From Nocardia mexicana NBRC 108244 (GTDB taxonomy: Bacteria > Actinomycetota > Actinomycetes > Mycobacteriales > Mycobacteriaceae), in NCBI RefSeq assembly GCF_001613165.1, contig NZ_BDBV01000066.1, forward strand, positions 1 through 64,000: 64,000 nucleotides of DNA, written 5' to 3'. Shown one piece after another: positions 25,325-33,631 of this stretch. A program made the position numbers and the translations under genes. Each line of letters opens with the position of its first letter. Position 1 is the first letter of the stretch. Under the pieces are notes generated by a model, which saw only the letters and a program-made list of their open reading frames with translations, was not told the origin of the DNA and did not search any database.

Positions 25325-27214
25325 CTACAGCCGCAGCTGCTGTCGAATGTGGGCGGCGATCTCGGCGGGCGTGCCGTGCTCGGGGGTGACCACGAGATCC
25401 GGATGCTGGGGCGCCTCGTAGGGCGAGTCGATGCCGGTGAACTCGCGCAGCTCCCCCGCGCGGGCGCGGGCGTACAACCCTTTCGGGTCGCGCCGTTCGC
25501 ACAGCGCCAGGGGCGTGTCGACGAAGACCTCGTGGAACGGTAATCCCCTGTCGCCGTGCACCGCCCGGGCGAGTTTGCGCTGTGCGGCGAACGGGCTGAT
25601 CAGAGAAACGATCGCGGTCACGCCCGCATCGGCGAACAGGGCGGCCACCTCCGCGACCCGGCGGATGTTCTCGCGGCGGTCGTCGTCGCCGAAGCCGAGG
25701 TCGTTGTTCAACCCGTGGCGCAGGTTGTCGCCGTCCAGCAGATATGCCGGGCGGCCCGACTCCACCAGCCGCCGCTCCAATTCCACTGCGATGGTGGACT
25801 TTCCGGAGCCGGACAGGCCGGTCAGCCAGAGCGTGGCGCCCGCGTGCGGGCGCTCGGAGCGGGTGACGGCCGAGCTCTGCCAGACCACGTTGGCGCTGCG
25901 GCCACGGCCCTGGGGTGCGGATTCGATCCCGGTGTCGCGCGCCACTATCATCCCCGCCGCGACCGTCTGGTTCGTCGCCTCGTCGACGAGGATGAAGCTG
26001 CCCGTGCGGCGGTTGTCGCGGTACGCGTCGGCCATCAACGGCTGCCGACCGGACAGTGAGACGCGCGCGATATCGTTGAGCGCCAGGCTTTCCGCATCCG
26101 TGACACGGTGCAGTGTGTTCACGTCGAGGCGATAGTCCAGCCCGGTGACACGCACCCTGCCGGACTGCGCGGCGGTGCGAAGCTCGTAGTCGCCGCCGAC
26201 CCGCAGCTCCGTCTCGTCGGAGAACCAGCACACCATGGCGTCGAGATCGCGGGCGATGTGCGGGCGATTCCCGGGGCGCGCCAGCATATCTCCGCGCCCG
26301 ACGTCGATGTCGTCGTCGAGGGTCAGCGACACCGCCATCCCCGTGAACGCCTCGTCCACCTTGGTGCCGCCCGGACCCCAGATGCGCGCGACCCGGGTCG
26401 CACGGCCCGAGGGCAGCACCACCACTTCGTCGCCGGGCTTGAAGATGCCACCGGCGACCGTTCCGGCATAGCTGCGCTGTGCGGGGTCGGCCGCCGTTTC
26501 CGGCGCGAGCGCCGTACTCCGCGGACGGATCACGTACTGGATCGGCAGCCTGGCGTCGATCAGGTTCCGGTCCGAGGCGATGTGCACGTCTTCCAGGTGG
26601 CGCAGCAGCGACGGGCCCGGGTACCACGGCATCTGCGGCGAGGAGTCGACAACGTTGTCGCCGTGCAGCGCCGAGACCGGTACGAAGCTCAGGTCGCCGA
26701 CGGTCAGTTTCGCGGCGAAACCGGCGAATTCCGTGCGGATCTCGTCGAACCGGCTCTCCGACCAGTCCACCAGGTCCATCTTGTTCACGCAGACCACCAG
26801 ATGCGGCACCCCGAGCAGCGCGGCGAGGAAGGCGTGGCGGCGGGTCTGCTCGACCACGCCGTGGCGCGCGTCGATCAGGATCAGCGCCAGGTCGGCGGTG
26901 GACGCGCCGGTCACCATGTTGCGCGTGTACTGCACATGCCCGGGGGTGTCGGCGATGACGAATTTCCTTCGCGGCGTGGCGAAGTAGCGGTAGGCCACGT
27001 CGATGGTGATGCCCTGCTCGCGTTCCGCGCGCAGCCCGTCGGTCACCAGCGCCAGATCCGCCGCGGCGGCGCCGCGTTGGGCACTGACGCGCTCGATGGC
27101 GGCCAGCTGATCGGTGAACAGGCTCTTGGAGTCGTAGAGCAGGCGCCCGATCAGCGTGGACTTCCCGTCGTCCACGCTCCCCGCCGTCGCCAGCCGTAAA
27201 AGGTTGCGGCCCAT
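25325..27214 (-). CDS. cysNC: Bifunctional sulfate adenylyltransferase large subunit / APS kinase
   Basis: 629 residues. The N-terminal GTPase (CysN) has GSVDDGKST at 12-20, DTPGHVQYTRNM and VNKMDLVDW; elongation-factor-like barrels follow. The C-terminal APS kinase (CysC) has GLSGSGKSTIA around 466 and the DGDNLRHGLNNDLGF motif. With CysD it makes APS from sulfate and ATP, driven by GTP, and phosphorylates it to PAPS. The ATG at 27214 shares its A with the stop of a duplicated cysD tail (TGATG). The fused form suggests PAPS as the product, which the downstream sulfotransferase can use. Confidence 0.96.
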   Translation of the reverse strand: MGRNLLRLATAGSVDDGKSTLIGRLLYDSKSLFTDQLAAIERVSAQRGAAAADLALVTDGLRAEREQGITIDVAYRYFATPRRKFVIADTPGHVQYTRNMVTGASTADLALILIDARHGVVEQTRRHAFLAALLGVPHLVVCVNKMDLVDWSESRFDEIRTEFAGFAAKLTVGDLSFVPVSALHGDNVVDSSPQMPWYPGPSLLRHLEDVHIASDRNLIDARLPIQYVIRPRSTALAPETAADPAQRSYAGTVAGGIFKPGDEVVVLPSGRATRVARIWGPGGTKVDEAFTGMAVSLTLDDDIDVGRGDMLARPGNRPHIARDLDAMVCWFSDETELRVGGDYELRTAAQSGRVRVTGLDYRLDVNTLHRVTDAESLALNDIARVSLSGRQPLMADAYRDNRRTGSFILVDEATNQTVAAGMIVARDTGIESAPQGRGRSANVVWQSSAVTRSERPHAGATLWLTGLSGSGKSTIAVELERRLVESGRPAYLLDGDNLRHGLNNDLGFGDDDRRENIRRVAEVAALFADAGVTAIVSLISPFAAQRKLARAVHGDRGLPFHEVFVDTPLALCERRDPKGLYARARAGELREFTGIDSPYEAPQHPDLVVTPEHGTPAEIAAHIRQQLRL

Positions 27215-27329
27215 CAGAAATACCCTTCCCGCTTACGGTCTTCCATGCCCGACTCCGAGATTCGGTCGTCGGCTCCCCGAGGGATGACACAACGCGCCGC
27301 GCTCGGTCCCGCCAACTGCACGCAACACA
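27212..27329 (-). repeat. Duplicated cysD 3' tail in front of cysNC
   Basis: This stretch repeats the end of cysD (27328-27420) with an offset of 116 bases. Read on the minus strand it encodes GADDRISESGMEDRKREGYF and a stop, nearly the same as the last 20 residues of CysD, and that stop overlaps the cysNC start as TGATG. The simplest history is an ancestral cysD-cysNC overlap followed by a partial tandem duplication, leaving a non-functional tail between the two genes. Confidence 0.85.
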
Positions 27330-28235
27330 TCAGAAGTAGCCTTCCCGCTTACGGTCTTCCATGCCGCTCTCCGAGATTCGGTCGTCGGCTCGGGTCGCGC
27401 CGCGCTCGGTCAGCCGGGTGACGGCGGTCTCGGCGATCACCGCGGCCGGGTCGGCGGCCGTGCTCTCGACGCAGCCGGTGCAGGTGGCGTCGCCGACGGT
27501 GCGGAAGCGCACGGTGGCGTCGAGCACCTCCTCGCCGTCGCGGGGCGTCAGGAATCGCCCGGCGGCCAACAGCATTCCGTCGCGGCGCAGCACGGTGCGG
27601 CGATGCGCGTAGTACAGCGAGGGCAGCTCCACCGCCTCCCGGTCGATGTACTCCCAGATGTCGAGCTCGGTCCAGTTCGACAGCGGGAACACCCGGATGT
27701 GTTCGCCCGCACGGTGTCTGCCGTTGTAGAGGTTCCAGATCTCCGGGCGCTGCGCCCGCGGCTCCCACGCCCCGAACTCGTCGCGGAAGCTGAATACCCG
27801 CTCCTTGGCGCGCGCCTTCTCCTCGTCGCGGCGGGCGCCGCCGAAGACGGCGTCGAACCGGTGCTCGGCGATGGCGCGCAGCAGAGTCGTTGTCTGCAAA
27901 CGATTCCGGGTCTCCCCCGGCCGCTCCACCACGCGCCCGGCGTCGATATCGTCCTGCACCCGCGCCACCAGCAGCCGCGCCCCGACCCGCGCCGCCGTCC
28001 GGTCGCGGAAGTCGATCACCTCGTCGAAGTTGTGCCCGGTGTCGACGTGCAGCAGCGCGAACGGCAGCGGCGCCGGCCAGAACGCCTTGCGCGCCAGCTC
28101 CAGCATCACCGCCGAATCCTTGCCGCCGGAGAACAGCAGTACCGGCCGCTCGAAGGTGGCCGCGACCTCCCGGAAGATGTGCACCGACTCGGCCTCCAGG
28201 GCCGCCAGATGCGACAGCTCGTATCCCGTCCGCAT
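27330..28235 (-). CDS. cysD: Sulfate adenylyltransferase small subunit
   Basis: 301 residues from the ATG at 28235 (a GTG sits directly before it). The PP-loop SGGKDS is at 36-41; FALLHVDTGHNFDEV, GGARRDEEKARAKER and FPLSNWTELDIWEYI are standard CysD motifs, and the protein ends ESGMEDRKREGYF. It adenylylates sulfate to APS together with CysNC. First gene of a five-gene operon ending in a sulfotransferase, and divergent from an IclR regulator. Confidence 0.96.
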   Translation of the reverse strand: MRTGYELSHLAALEAESVHIFREVAATFERPVLLFSGGKDSAVMLELARKAFWPAPLPFALLHVDTGHNFDEVIDFRDRTAARVGARLLVARVQDDIDAGRVVERPGETRNRLQTTTLLRAIAEHRFDAVFGGARRDEEKARAKERVFSFRDEFGAWEPRAQRPEIWNLYNGRHRAGEHIRVFPLSNWTELDIWEYIDREAVELPSLYYAHRRTVLRRDGMLLAAGRFLTPRDGEEVLDATVRFRTVGDATCTGCVESTAADPAAVIAETAVTRLTERGATRADDRISESGMEDRKREGYF

Positions 28236-28279
28236 CACTCAGCTCACTCACTCACCGCGCCGAACACCCGAGTTGCAGT

Positions 28280-28301
28280 GTCGAATATTCGACGCTATCG
28301 T
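28280..28301. promoter_or_regulatory. Palindrome and -10 between cysD and iclR-type gene
   Basis: GTCGAATATTCGAC (28280-28293) is a perfect 14-base palindrome; TATCGT (28296-28301) is an apparent -10, 8 bases before the GTG at 28310. The palindrome lies where a regulator could control both the leaderless iclR-type gene and cysD. Confidence 0.5.
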
Positions 28302-28309
28302 TCGATATT

Positions 28310-29224
28310 GTGACACCGACGATAGGCCGATCCGGCCCCGCCGGTCAAGAACCTGTTTCAGAAAACGGGTCCGCGACCGCCTCGCCGCCCACCCACCGCG
28401 TGGTCCGCGTGATCGAACTGCTGTCCCGCCATCCGGCCGGTCACCTGTCGCTGGCGCGCATCGTGCGCGATACCGGACTGTCGCGCGCCACGGCCCACGC
28501 CGTGCTCACTCAGCTCACCGCCGACAACTGGACGGTGCGCGATGACGACGGCAATTACGGCCTCGGCCTCGGGCTGCTCACCGTGGCGCGGCGGGCGGAG
28601 GCGGCCTTCCCGCTGCGGCGGCTCGCGCTGGATCCGATGCGGGAGCTGTCGGCTCGGCGCGGCGTCCCGGTCTTTCTCGCCGAGCGCGACGGCGACTCCA
28701 TCCTCATCACCGAGGTGGTCGGCACGCCGTCGGTGCCGTGGATCCGCCAGGGCCGCCGGCTCCCGCTGTCCCCGCCGGTGGCCCGCGAATTCGTCGCCTG
28801 GGCACCGGAATCCGAACGCGCCACCTGGCTGGACCACGCCGATCCGGCGCATCGCGACCGCCTGCGGGCGGTGCTCGACGCCGTCCGCGCCCGCGGCTAC
28901 TCGGTCGAGCGCCTCGCCGACGATTCCGCCCCCATGCTGGAAGCCCTTGCCGCCCTGCGTAATTCCCCCGTCACCGACCCGCTGCGCCACCGCCTGGGCG
29001 GCATGATCGCCGACCTCATCACCATCGACTACCTCCCGCAGGAGCTGGGTGAGGAGAACGCGGTGGTGACCGTCGCGGCCCCGATTCGCCACGGCGACAC
29101 CGTCTCCGCCGCACTCGTCGCCTGCCCCGATACGCGCCTGTCGGCCGCGGCGCTCGCCGACCTCGGCTCCGCCCTCGCGTCCGCCGCCGACCACCTCACC
29201 TCGGCCCTGACCCGGACACGCTGA
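28310..29224 (+). CDS. IclR-family transcriptional regulator
   Basis: 304 residues from the GTG at 28310; the frame is open far upstream but that part reads antisense through cysD. The winged HTH is RVVRVIELLSRHPAGHLSLARIVRDTGLSRATAHAVLTQL (about 24-63), typical of IclR. The ligand domain is less conserved (FLAERDGDSILITEVVG, then RQGRRLPLSPPVAREFVAW). It is divergent from cysD with a 14-base palindrome between. It may control PAPS production and sulfation as a unit (inference). Confidence 0.85.
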   Translation: MTPTIGRSGPAGQEPVSENGSATASPPTHRVVRVIELLSRHPAGHLSLARIVRDTGLSRATAHAVLTQLTADNWTVRDDDGNYGLGLGLLTVARRAEAAFPLRRLALDPMRELSARRGVPVFLAERDGDSILITEVVGTPSVPWIRQGRRLPLSPPVAREFVAWAPESERATWLDHADPAHRDRLRAVLDAVRARGYSVERLADDSAPMLEALAALRNSPVTDPLRHRLGGMIADLITIDYLPQELGEENAVVTVAAPIRHGDTVSAALVACPDTRLSAAALADLGSALASAADHLTSALTRTR

Positions 29225-29238
29225 ACCGCCGCTGCGGG

Positions 29239-30123
29239 CTACGCTGCTGTGACCTGCCCGGTTCGTGCTGCGCGCCGGATTCCCGCGTAGGCGCGGCGGG
29301 TGTAACGCAGCCGGTCGGGCAGCAGCGGCCAGGTGCGGCGAATGACGTCGGCGAACAGTCGGAATCGTCGTTCGTCGGAGTCGGTCCAGGTGAGGCCGAG
29401 GATCTCGCGGGCGCGTCCGGGGAACAGCGCCGTGGCCAGCCAGACGTTGAATCGCATGACGGGCCGCTGGATCAGCGCCCATATCGGTGCGGGCACCCCG
29501 GGCAGCGGCGGGATCGGCCGCCCCTCGATGGTCATCGCGAAGTCGGTGGTGGGATTGCTTTCCAGAACCTCGGAAAGCATGTGCTGCCAATAGGTCTCGA
29601 ACTCGGCGTAGGTGGAGAACGCGGGCCGCATCGATAGCCCGTACCGCTGCCACCAGGTGACGGCCTCGGCGACGACCTGGTCTTTCTGCTCGCGGGTCAG
29701 CGGGGTGCCGAAGTGTTCGTTGACCGCGATGATGAACTCGAAGAAGGTGACGTGGGTCCACCAGAACACGTCCGGGTCCAGGGCGTGGTAGCGACGGCCG
29801 TCGGCGTGACGGCCCTTGATCCCGCGGTGATAGTCACGCACCTGCGGCCCGGTGCCGTCCTCCGGCGAGTCGTAGACCACGCCGAAGATCGGCGGCAGCG
29901 ACCGGAACAACCGGTCCCACGGGTCGGCGAAGAAGTCCGAATGATCCTGTAGTGCCTGCCCGACCGCCGGATGCATGTTCTGCAACGTCCCCGAACGGCC
30001 GAGGTACAGCAGCACCCGCCGGTCTCCGAAATAACGCCAGGTCAGCGATCCGGGGCCGAGTGGCGCGCCGACCGGGTCGCCGCCGGGGCCGGCCGGCATC
30101 TCCTCGTGCTGGGCTGTTGTCAT
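29239..30123 (-). CDS. DUF2236 / MpaB-family oxygenase-like protein
   Basis: 294 residues. The DUF2236 pattern is clear: TWRYFGDRRVLLYLGRSGTLQNMHPAVGQAL, FADPWDRLFRS, IKGRHADGRRYHALDP, WWTHVTFFEFIIAVNEHFG, and LTREQKDQVVAEAVTWWQRYG. The family includes latex-clearing protein (heme b) and MpaB; known or predicted members are heme oxygenases, but the substrate here is unknown. Divergent from a TetR gene with an inverted repeat between, so it is probably that regulator's target. Confidence 0.85.
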   Translation of the reverse strand: MTTAQHEEMPAGPGGDPVGAPLGPGSLTWRYFGDRRVLLYLGRSGTLQNMHPAVGQALQDHSDFFADPWDRLFRSLPPIFGVVYDSPEDGTGPQVRDYHRGIKGRHADGRRYHALDPDVFWWTHVTFFEFIIAVNEHFGTPLTREQKDQVVAEAVTWWQRYGLSMRPAFSTYAEFETYWQHMLSEVLESNPTTDFAMTIEGRPIPPLPGVPAPIWALIQRPVMRFNVWLATALFPGRAREILGLTWTDSDERRFRLFADVIRRTWPLLPDRLRYTRRAYAGIRRAARTGQVTAA

Positions 30124-30158
30124 CGCTGGACCTCCTCGTCACAACCTTCTCGCAACAG

Positions 30159-30184
30159 TGCAACACAATACGTGAAGTGATGCA
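30159..30184. promoter_or_regulatory. Candidate operator between DUF2236 and tetR genes
   Basis: TGCAACAC (30159-30166) and GTGATGCA (30177-30184) form an inverted repeat with one mismatch and a 10-base spacer in the 91-base divergent promoter region. Confidence 0.45.
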
Positions 30185-30214
30185 ATCTCTCAGGCGAGGA
30201 GATATGATCGGCCG

Positions 30215-30832
30215 ATGCGCCGCTCTCCGTTACTGGCCCGCGCCCTGGACGCCCCCGGGGGCGTCGATGCGACCGATGAGCGCATCCTCGAGTCCGCGCT
30301 CGAGCAGTTCACCCTCGTCGGGATCCGCCGCACCAGCGGGGACGACATCGCACGCCGGGTCGGGATGAACCGGACCACGCTGTATCGCCGGATGGGCACC
30401 AAGGACGACATCGTGCGCGCCGCGATGATGCACGAAACGCGGCGCGTGCTCGCCCGATTGGACGACGAACTGTCGGCGCTCGACGACGCCACCGAGCAGG
30501 TCCTGCACAGCTTCGTGTTCGCCGTGTCCGCGCTGCGCTCCCACCCGCTGCTGCGCCAGCTGCTCACCGCCGACCGCGACGACACCCTCGCCTGGGTCAC
30601 CGTGCACGCCGGACCCGTCGTCGATATGGCAACCGCATTCCTCGCCGACCTGATCGGCGAAAACCCTGGCACACACCAGGATCCGGGAACCGCTCACGCA
30701 ACCGCCGCGATTCTCGTGCGTTTCGTGCAGTCGCTCGTCCTCACCCCCACCGGAGCGCCCGACCTGACCACCGACGAACAATTGCGCCACTTCGCCGACC
30801 AGCACATCCGGCCACTGATCACGCGAAAATGA
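30215..30832 (+). CDS. TetR-family regulator
   Basis: 205 residues. The HTH is ERILESALEQFTLVGIRRTSGDDIARRVGMNRTTLYRRMG (about 22-61). The ligand domain is unassigned. GAGGAGATATG lies a few bases upstream of the ATG at 30215. Divergent from the DUF2236 oxygenase-like gene, which it probably regulates. Confidence 0.87.
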   Translation: MRRSPLLARALDAPGGVDATDERILESALEQFTLVGIRRTSGDDIARRVGMNRTTLYRRMGTKDDIVRAAMMHETRRVLARLDDELSALDDATEQVLHSFVFAVSALRSHPLLRQLLTADRDDTLAWVTVHAGPVVDMATAFLADLIGENPGTHQDPGTAHATAAILVRFVQSLVLTPTGAPDLTTDEQLRHFADQHIRPLITRK

Positions 30833-30892
30833 CCCCGCGCCCCACCATCGCCGCGCGGACACGGACAGTGAACGGTCAGGGCCGGGACCGGC

Positions 30893-31714
30893 TCAGCGCC
30901 GCGTGAGGACCGGGAGGAAGGTGTCGGCGATGCGGCGGTAGCCGGCGGCGGTGGCGTGGCCGTCGTTGTCGGTGCACTGGTAGGTCCAGGCGCAGATGCG
31001 GGCCACGTTCAGGGGGATGGTGCCGTAGCGCGGATCGGTGATCGGGGTGAAGTCGTGGGTGTCGAAGGCGGCGTTGATATCGGCGACGGCGAAACCGTTG
31101 GCGTGGTAGACGGTTCGGCCCCAGGTGTTGAAGAGGTCCACCAGTGGCACCGAAGCGGCCGCGACGGCCCGGCCGGGGACACCGCCGAGCCACGCGGCCA
31201 AGCCGGGGTCGTAGTAGGTCATCGCGGCGTAGACCGGGGTGTCCCCGCCCGCCTGCCGCAGCCGCGAGGCGATCCCGGACAGCTCGGTGAGCAGCGCACC
31301 CCCGCCACGCACGCCGCAGGCCAGGTCGCCGTGGAGGACGCATTCGGTGTTGTTGGCGCCGATGTCCAGGGTCACGTAGGCGACCTCGCCCGCATGCCGC
31401 CGCAGGAAGGAAGCCGCCGCGGCCAGCTGGGATCCCTCGGGGTAAGGGCAGATTCCGCCCTCGAGCATGGTCGTGGTGGTCTCACCGCCGCAGCCCAGCT
31501 TCACCAGCCGCAGGCCGGGGTGGCGGTCCGCCAGTGCGGCATGGAGATTGTCGGCGTACCCCTCGTCGGTAGGTCCCCTGCCGAACTGAGATCCGACCGC
31601 TAGCGAATCACCGAGCGCCAGATAGTATTTCGGCTCCTCGGCGCGCGCAGACGGGGACCCCGGGAGCAGGAGTACAGACGTCGCGGCGAGGGCGAGCGCA
31701 ACCATGCGTGTCAT
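30893..31714 (-). CDS. Secreted SGNH/GDSL hydrolase
   Basis: 273 residues. Signal peptide MTRMVALALAATSVLLLPGS, cut near ARAEE. Block I YLALGDSLAVG carries the nucleophile Ser; the Gly/Asn blocks appear as LGCGGETTT and DIGANNTECV; the Asp-His pair is in DNDGHATAAGYRRIA near the C-terminus. Six cysteines (CGG, CPY, ECVLHGDLAC, CAWTYQC) suggest disulfides. Similar proteins are secreted lipases/esterases. Divergent from a TetR gene whose promoter region contains two palindromes. Confidence 0.87.
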   Translation of the reverse strand: MTRMVALALAATSVLLLPGSPSARAEEPKYYLALGDSLAVGSQFGRGPTDEGYADNLHAALADRHPGLRLVKLGCGGETTTTMLEGGICPYPEGSQLAAAASFLRRHAGEVAYVTLDIGANNTECVLHGDLACGVRGGGALLTELSGIASRLRQAGGDTPVYAAMTYYDPGLAAWLGGVPGRAVAAASVPLVDLFNTWGRTVYHANGFAVADINAAFDTHDFTPITDPRYGTIPLNVARICAWTYQCTDNDGHATAAGYRRIADTFLPVLTRR

Positions 31715-31816
31715 CGGTCCCTCCGATCCGGTGCCGAGGGCCGCATCGCGGCGGTCGACCGGCTCGGAGAACGGACTCGAGGTCGTCCGGGATGGGCTGG
31801 GGCACCGGAGTTCTTC

Positions 31817-31853
31817 GCGGGATACGTCCCGCTATCAGTGTCCGTCCGGACGG
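31817..31853. promoter_or_regulatory. Two adjacent palindromes in a divergent promoter region
   Basis: GCGGGATACGTCCCGC (31817-31832) and CCGTCCGGACGG (31842-31853) are perfect inverted repeats between the SGNH hydrolase and TetR genes. They do not share a sequence, so at most one need be the TetR site. Confidence 0.4.
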
Positions 31854-31949
31854 GCGCGCTCGACCGCCCGATGCACTATCGCAGGGTTGCCGTGACTCCG
31901 CCGTTACGCCGCCGCCGGTGCGCATCCCGCTGCTACCGTGGCGGGCACT

Positions 31950-32546
31950 ATGGTCGATGCCCCGCGAAGAAGACCACGTCAGCGGCGGTCCCTGGAGATG
32001 GTGGACACGCTGCTGGAGGCGGCGGCCCAGGTGTTCTCCCGCGAGGGCATGGCGGCGACCACCAATCGGATCGCGGAACGTGCCGGAGTGTCGATCGGCA
32101 CGCTGTACCAATACTTTCCGAACAAGCAGGCGCTGCTGCGGATGCTGGCCGAACGCCATCTGGCCGAGGCCGGGGCGCGGCTCGGCGAGGTGTTCGCGGA
32201 ACTGCGCGCCACTCACCCGCCGTTCGAGGAAACGATGCACGCCGTCATCGACACCGTCGTCGAGTTGCACGCGGATCGGCCGGCACTGCATGCGCTGATG
32301 CACCGGCTGGCTCCGCGCGTTCCGGCCGAATGGAACGCCCTGCAGGAATTCGAGGATCACCTGGTGACGGAGGTCGCCTACCACCTGGATCGGTGCGGGC
32401 GCGGCGGCGACGACACCGAACTCACCGCGCGAACGCTCGTGCACACCATCGACGCGCAGGTGCACCGAGTCCTGCCGCGGCATCGGCTCGGCACCGAACA
32501 GGTGGTCGCGCTGACGCTGCGGCTCACGCCCGAGACGCCGCGGTGA
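31950..32546 (+). CDS. TetR-family regulator
   Basis: 198 residues from the ATG at 31950; a GTG at 31938 would add four. TACCGT (31934-31939) just upstream suggests a leaderless or nearly leaderless transcript. Basic N-terminus, then HTH VDTLLEAAAQVFSREGMAATTNRIAERAGVSIGTLYQYFP. Divergent from the SGNH hydrolase and convergent with the alpha/beta hydrolase at 32550, three bases away. Confidence 0.87.
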   Translation: MVDAPRRRPRQRRSLEMVDTLLEAAAQVFSREGMAATTNRIAERAGVSIGTLYQYFPNKQALLRMLAERHLAEAGARLGEVFAELRATHPPFEETMHAVIDTVVELHADRPALHALMHRLAPRVPAEWNALQEFEDHLVTEVAYHLDRCGRGGDDTELTARTLVHTIDAQVHRVLPRHRLGTEQVVALTLRLTPETPR

Positions 32547-32549
32547 GGG

Positions 32550-33470
32550 TCAGCCCGGGACCGTCCGCAGGTCGTCCAGGATCTCCCGCAATGCGGCGGC
32601 GAGCTGCGTTGTCCCGGGCTCCTCGATGGGAAAATGCCCGCAGTTCCGCAGCAGCACTGTCCTTTTCGGTCCGGAGATCCGCTCGACGAATCGGAGGCTC
32701 AGCTCCGGCGGAGTCCACCGGTCCGCGGCCGGGTGCACCAGTGTCACGGGTGCGCCGCGGAAGTTCTCCGGGGCGGTGTGCCGGAACCGGAGGAAGTCGC
32801 CGAGGAAACCCAGCGGAACGCGGACGCCGCCACCACGGGGATCGGTGGCGCACAACCGGGACAGCTCCGGGTCGAGGCTCATATTGTTCATGTCCACCAG
32901 CCAGCGGATCGGGACTCGCACGCCGCCGAGCAGCGGTTCGACCGCGCCGAGCAGAACCGGCGCGAGACCGCCCGTGACAGACCAGCGGGCCGCGGCTCGT
33001 CGCGCCTCGGGGTCGCCGGGATCGAGCAGGCACGTCGCCACGACGTGCGCGACCCGTCCCGTGCGCGCCGCGGTCTCGTAGGCGAGCATGCCACCCATGC
33101 TGGCACCGAAGAGCACCAGCGGACGATCATCGGATTCCGTTTCGGCGCAGACGAATTCGGTGAGCAGTTCGACCCAGTCGCGGTACCGGACGGCGCGCGG
33201 CCGGGCCACGGTGGTGTCGCCGTACAGCGGCAGGTCCACGGCCGTCGCCTCCACACCCTCGTGGGCGGCCAGCGCGGCGAACGGCCACAGCAGACCGGCG
33301 TGGCCACCGGCGCCGTGAATCAGCAGCACCCGCACCGGCGCATCCGGCACCGTGGCGCGCGCGATGTGCACGTCGCAGTCCCGCCACCGCCACCGGGTGG
33401 ACGTCGGGGCGGGCAGCGGGACGGTGCGATATTCGGCGGGGCGGTATCGGGCGTACTCGAGGTAGTCCAT
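32550..33470 (-). CDS. Alpha/beta hydrolase
   Basis: 306 residues from the ATG at 33470. The oxyanion loop is LLIHGAGGHAGLLWPFAAL, the nucleophile elbow is LFGASMGGMLAYE (Ser), the acid is in HPAADRWTPPE and the His in LRNCGHFPIEEPG. A large lid region (about 150-230) lies between. Cytosolic. Substrate not predictable. It ends three bases from the stop of the tetR gene. Confidence 0.85.
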   Translation of the reverse strand: MDYLEYARYRPAEYRTVPLPAPTSTRWRWRDCDVHIARATVPDAPVRVLLIHGAGGHAGLLWPFAALAAHEGVEATAVDLPLYGDTTVARPRAVRYRDWVELLTEFVCAETESDDRPLVLFGASMGGMLAYETAARTGRVAHVVATCLLDPGDPEARRAAARWSVTGGLAPVLLGAVEPLLGGVRVPIRWLVDMNNMSLDPELSRLCATDPRGGGVRVPLGFLGDFLRFRHTAPENFRGAPVTLVHPAADRWTPPELSLRFVERISGPKRTVLLRNCGHFPIEEPGTTQLAAALREILDDLRTVPG

Positions 33471-33631
33471 ACCCACGAGCGTGTCCGTCCGCGGGAGCCG
33501 CCACAACTCGCGTTCGGTGGTGGCGACTTGCCCTGCGGCGGGGCGCTGACCTGCGATTACCGGTCCGACATGTGATGTCGGCGCGCACTACTCGCATTCC
33601 GGCATGACACCGTCGGGCACACTCCGCCGCG

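Noticed and set aside
27890..28309. N-terminal extension of the IclR regulator
   Set aside because: It is antisense to cysD, has no similarity, and the leaderless GTG at 28310 explains the start.
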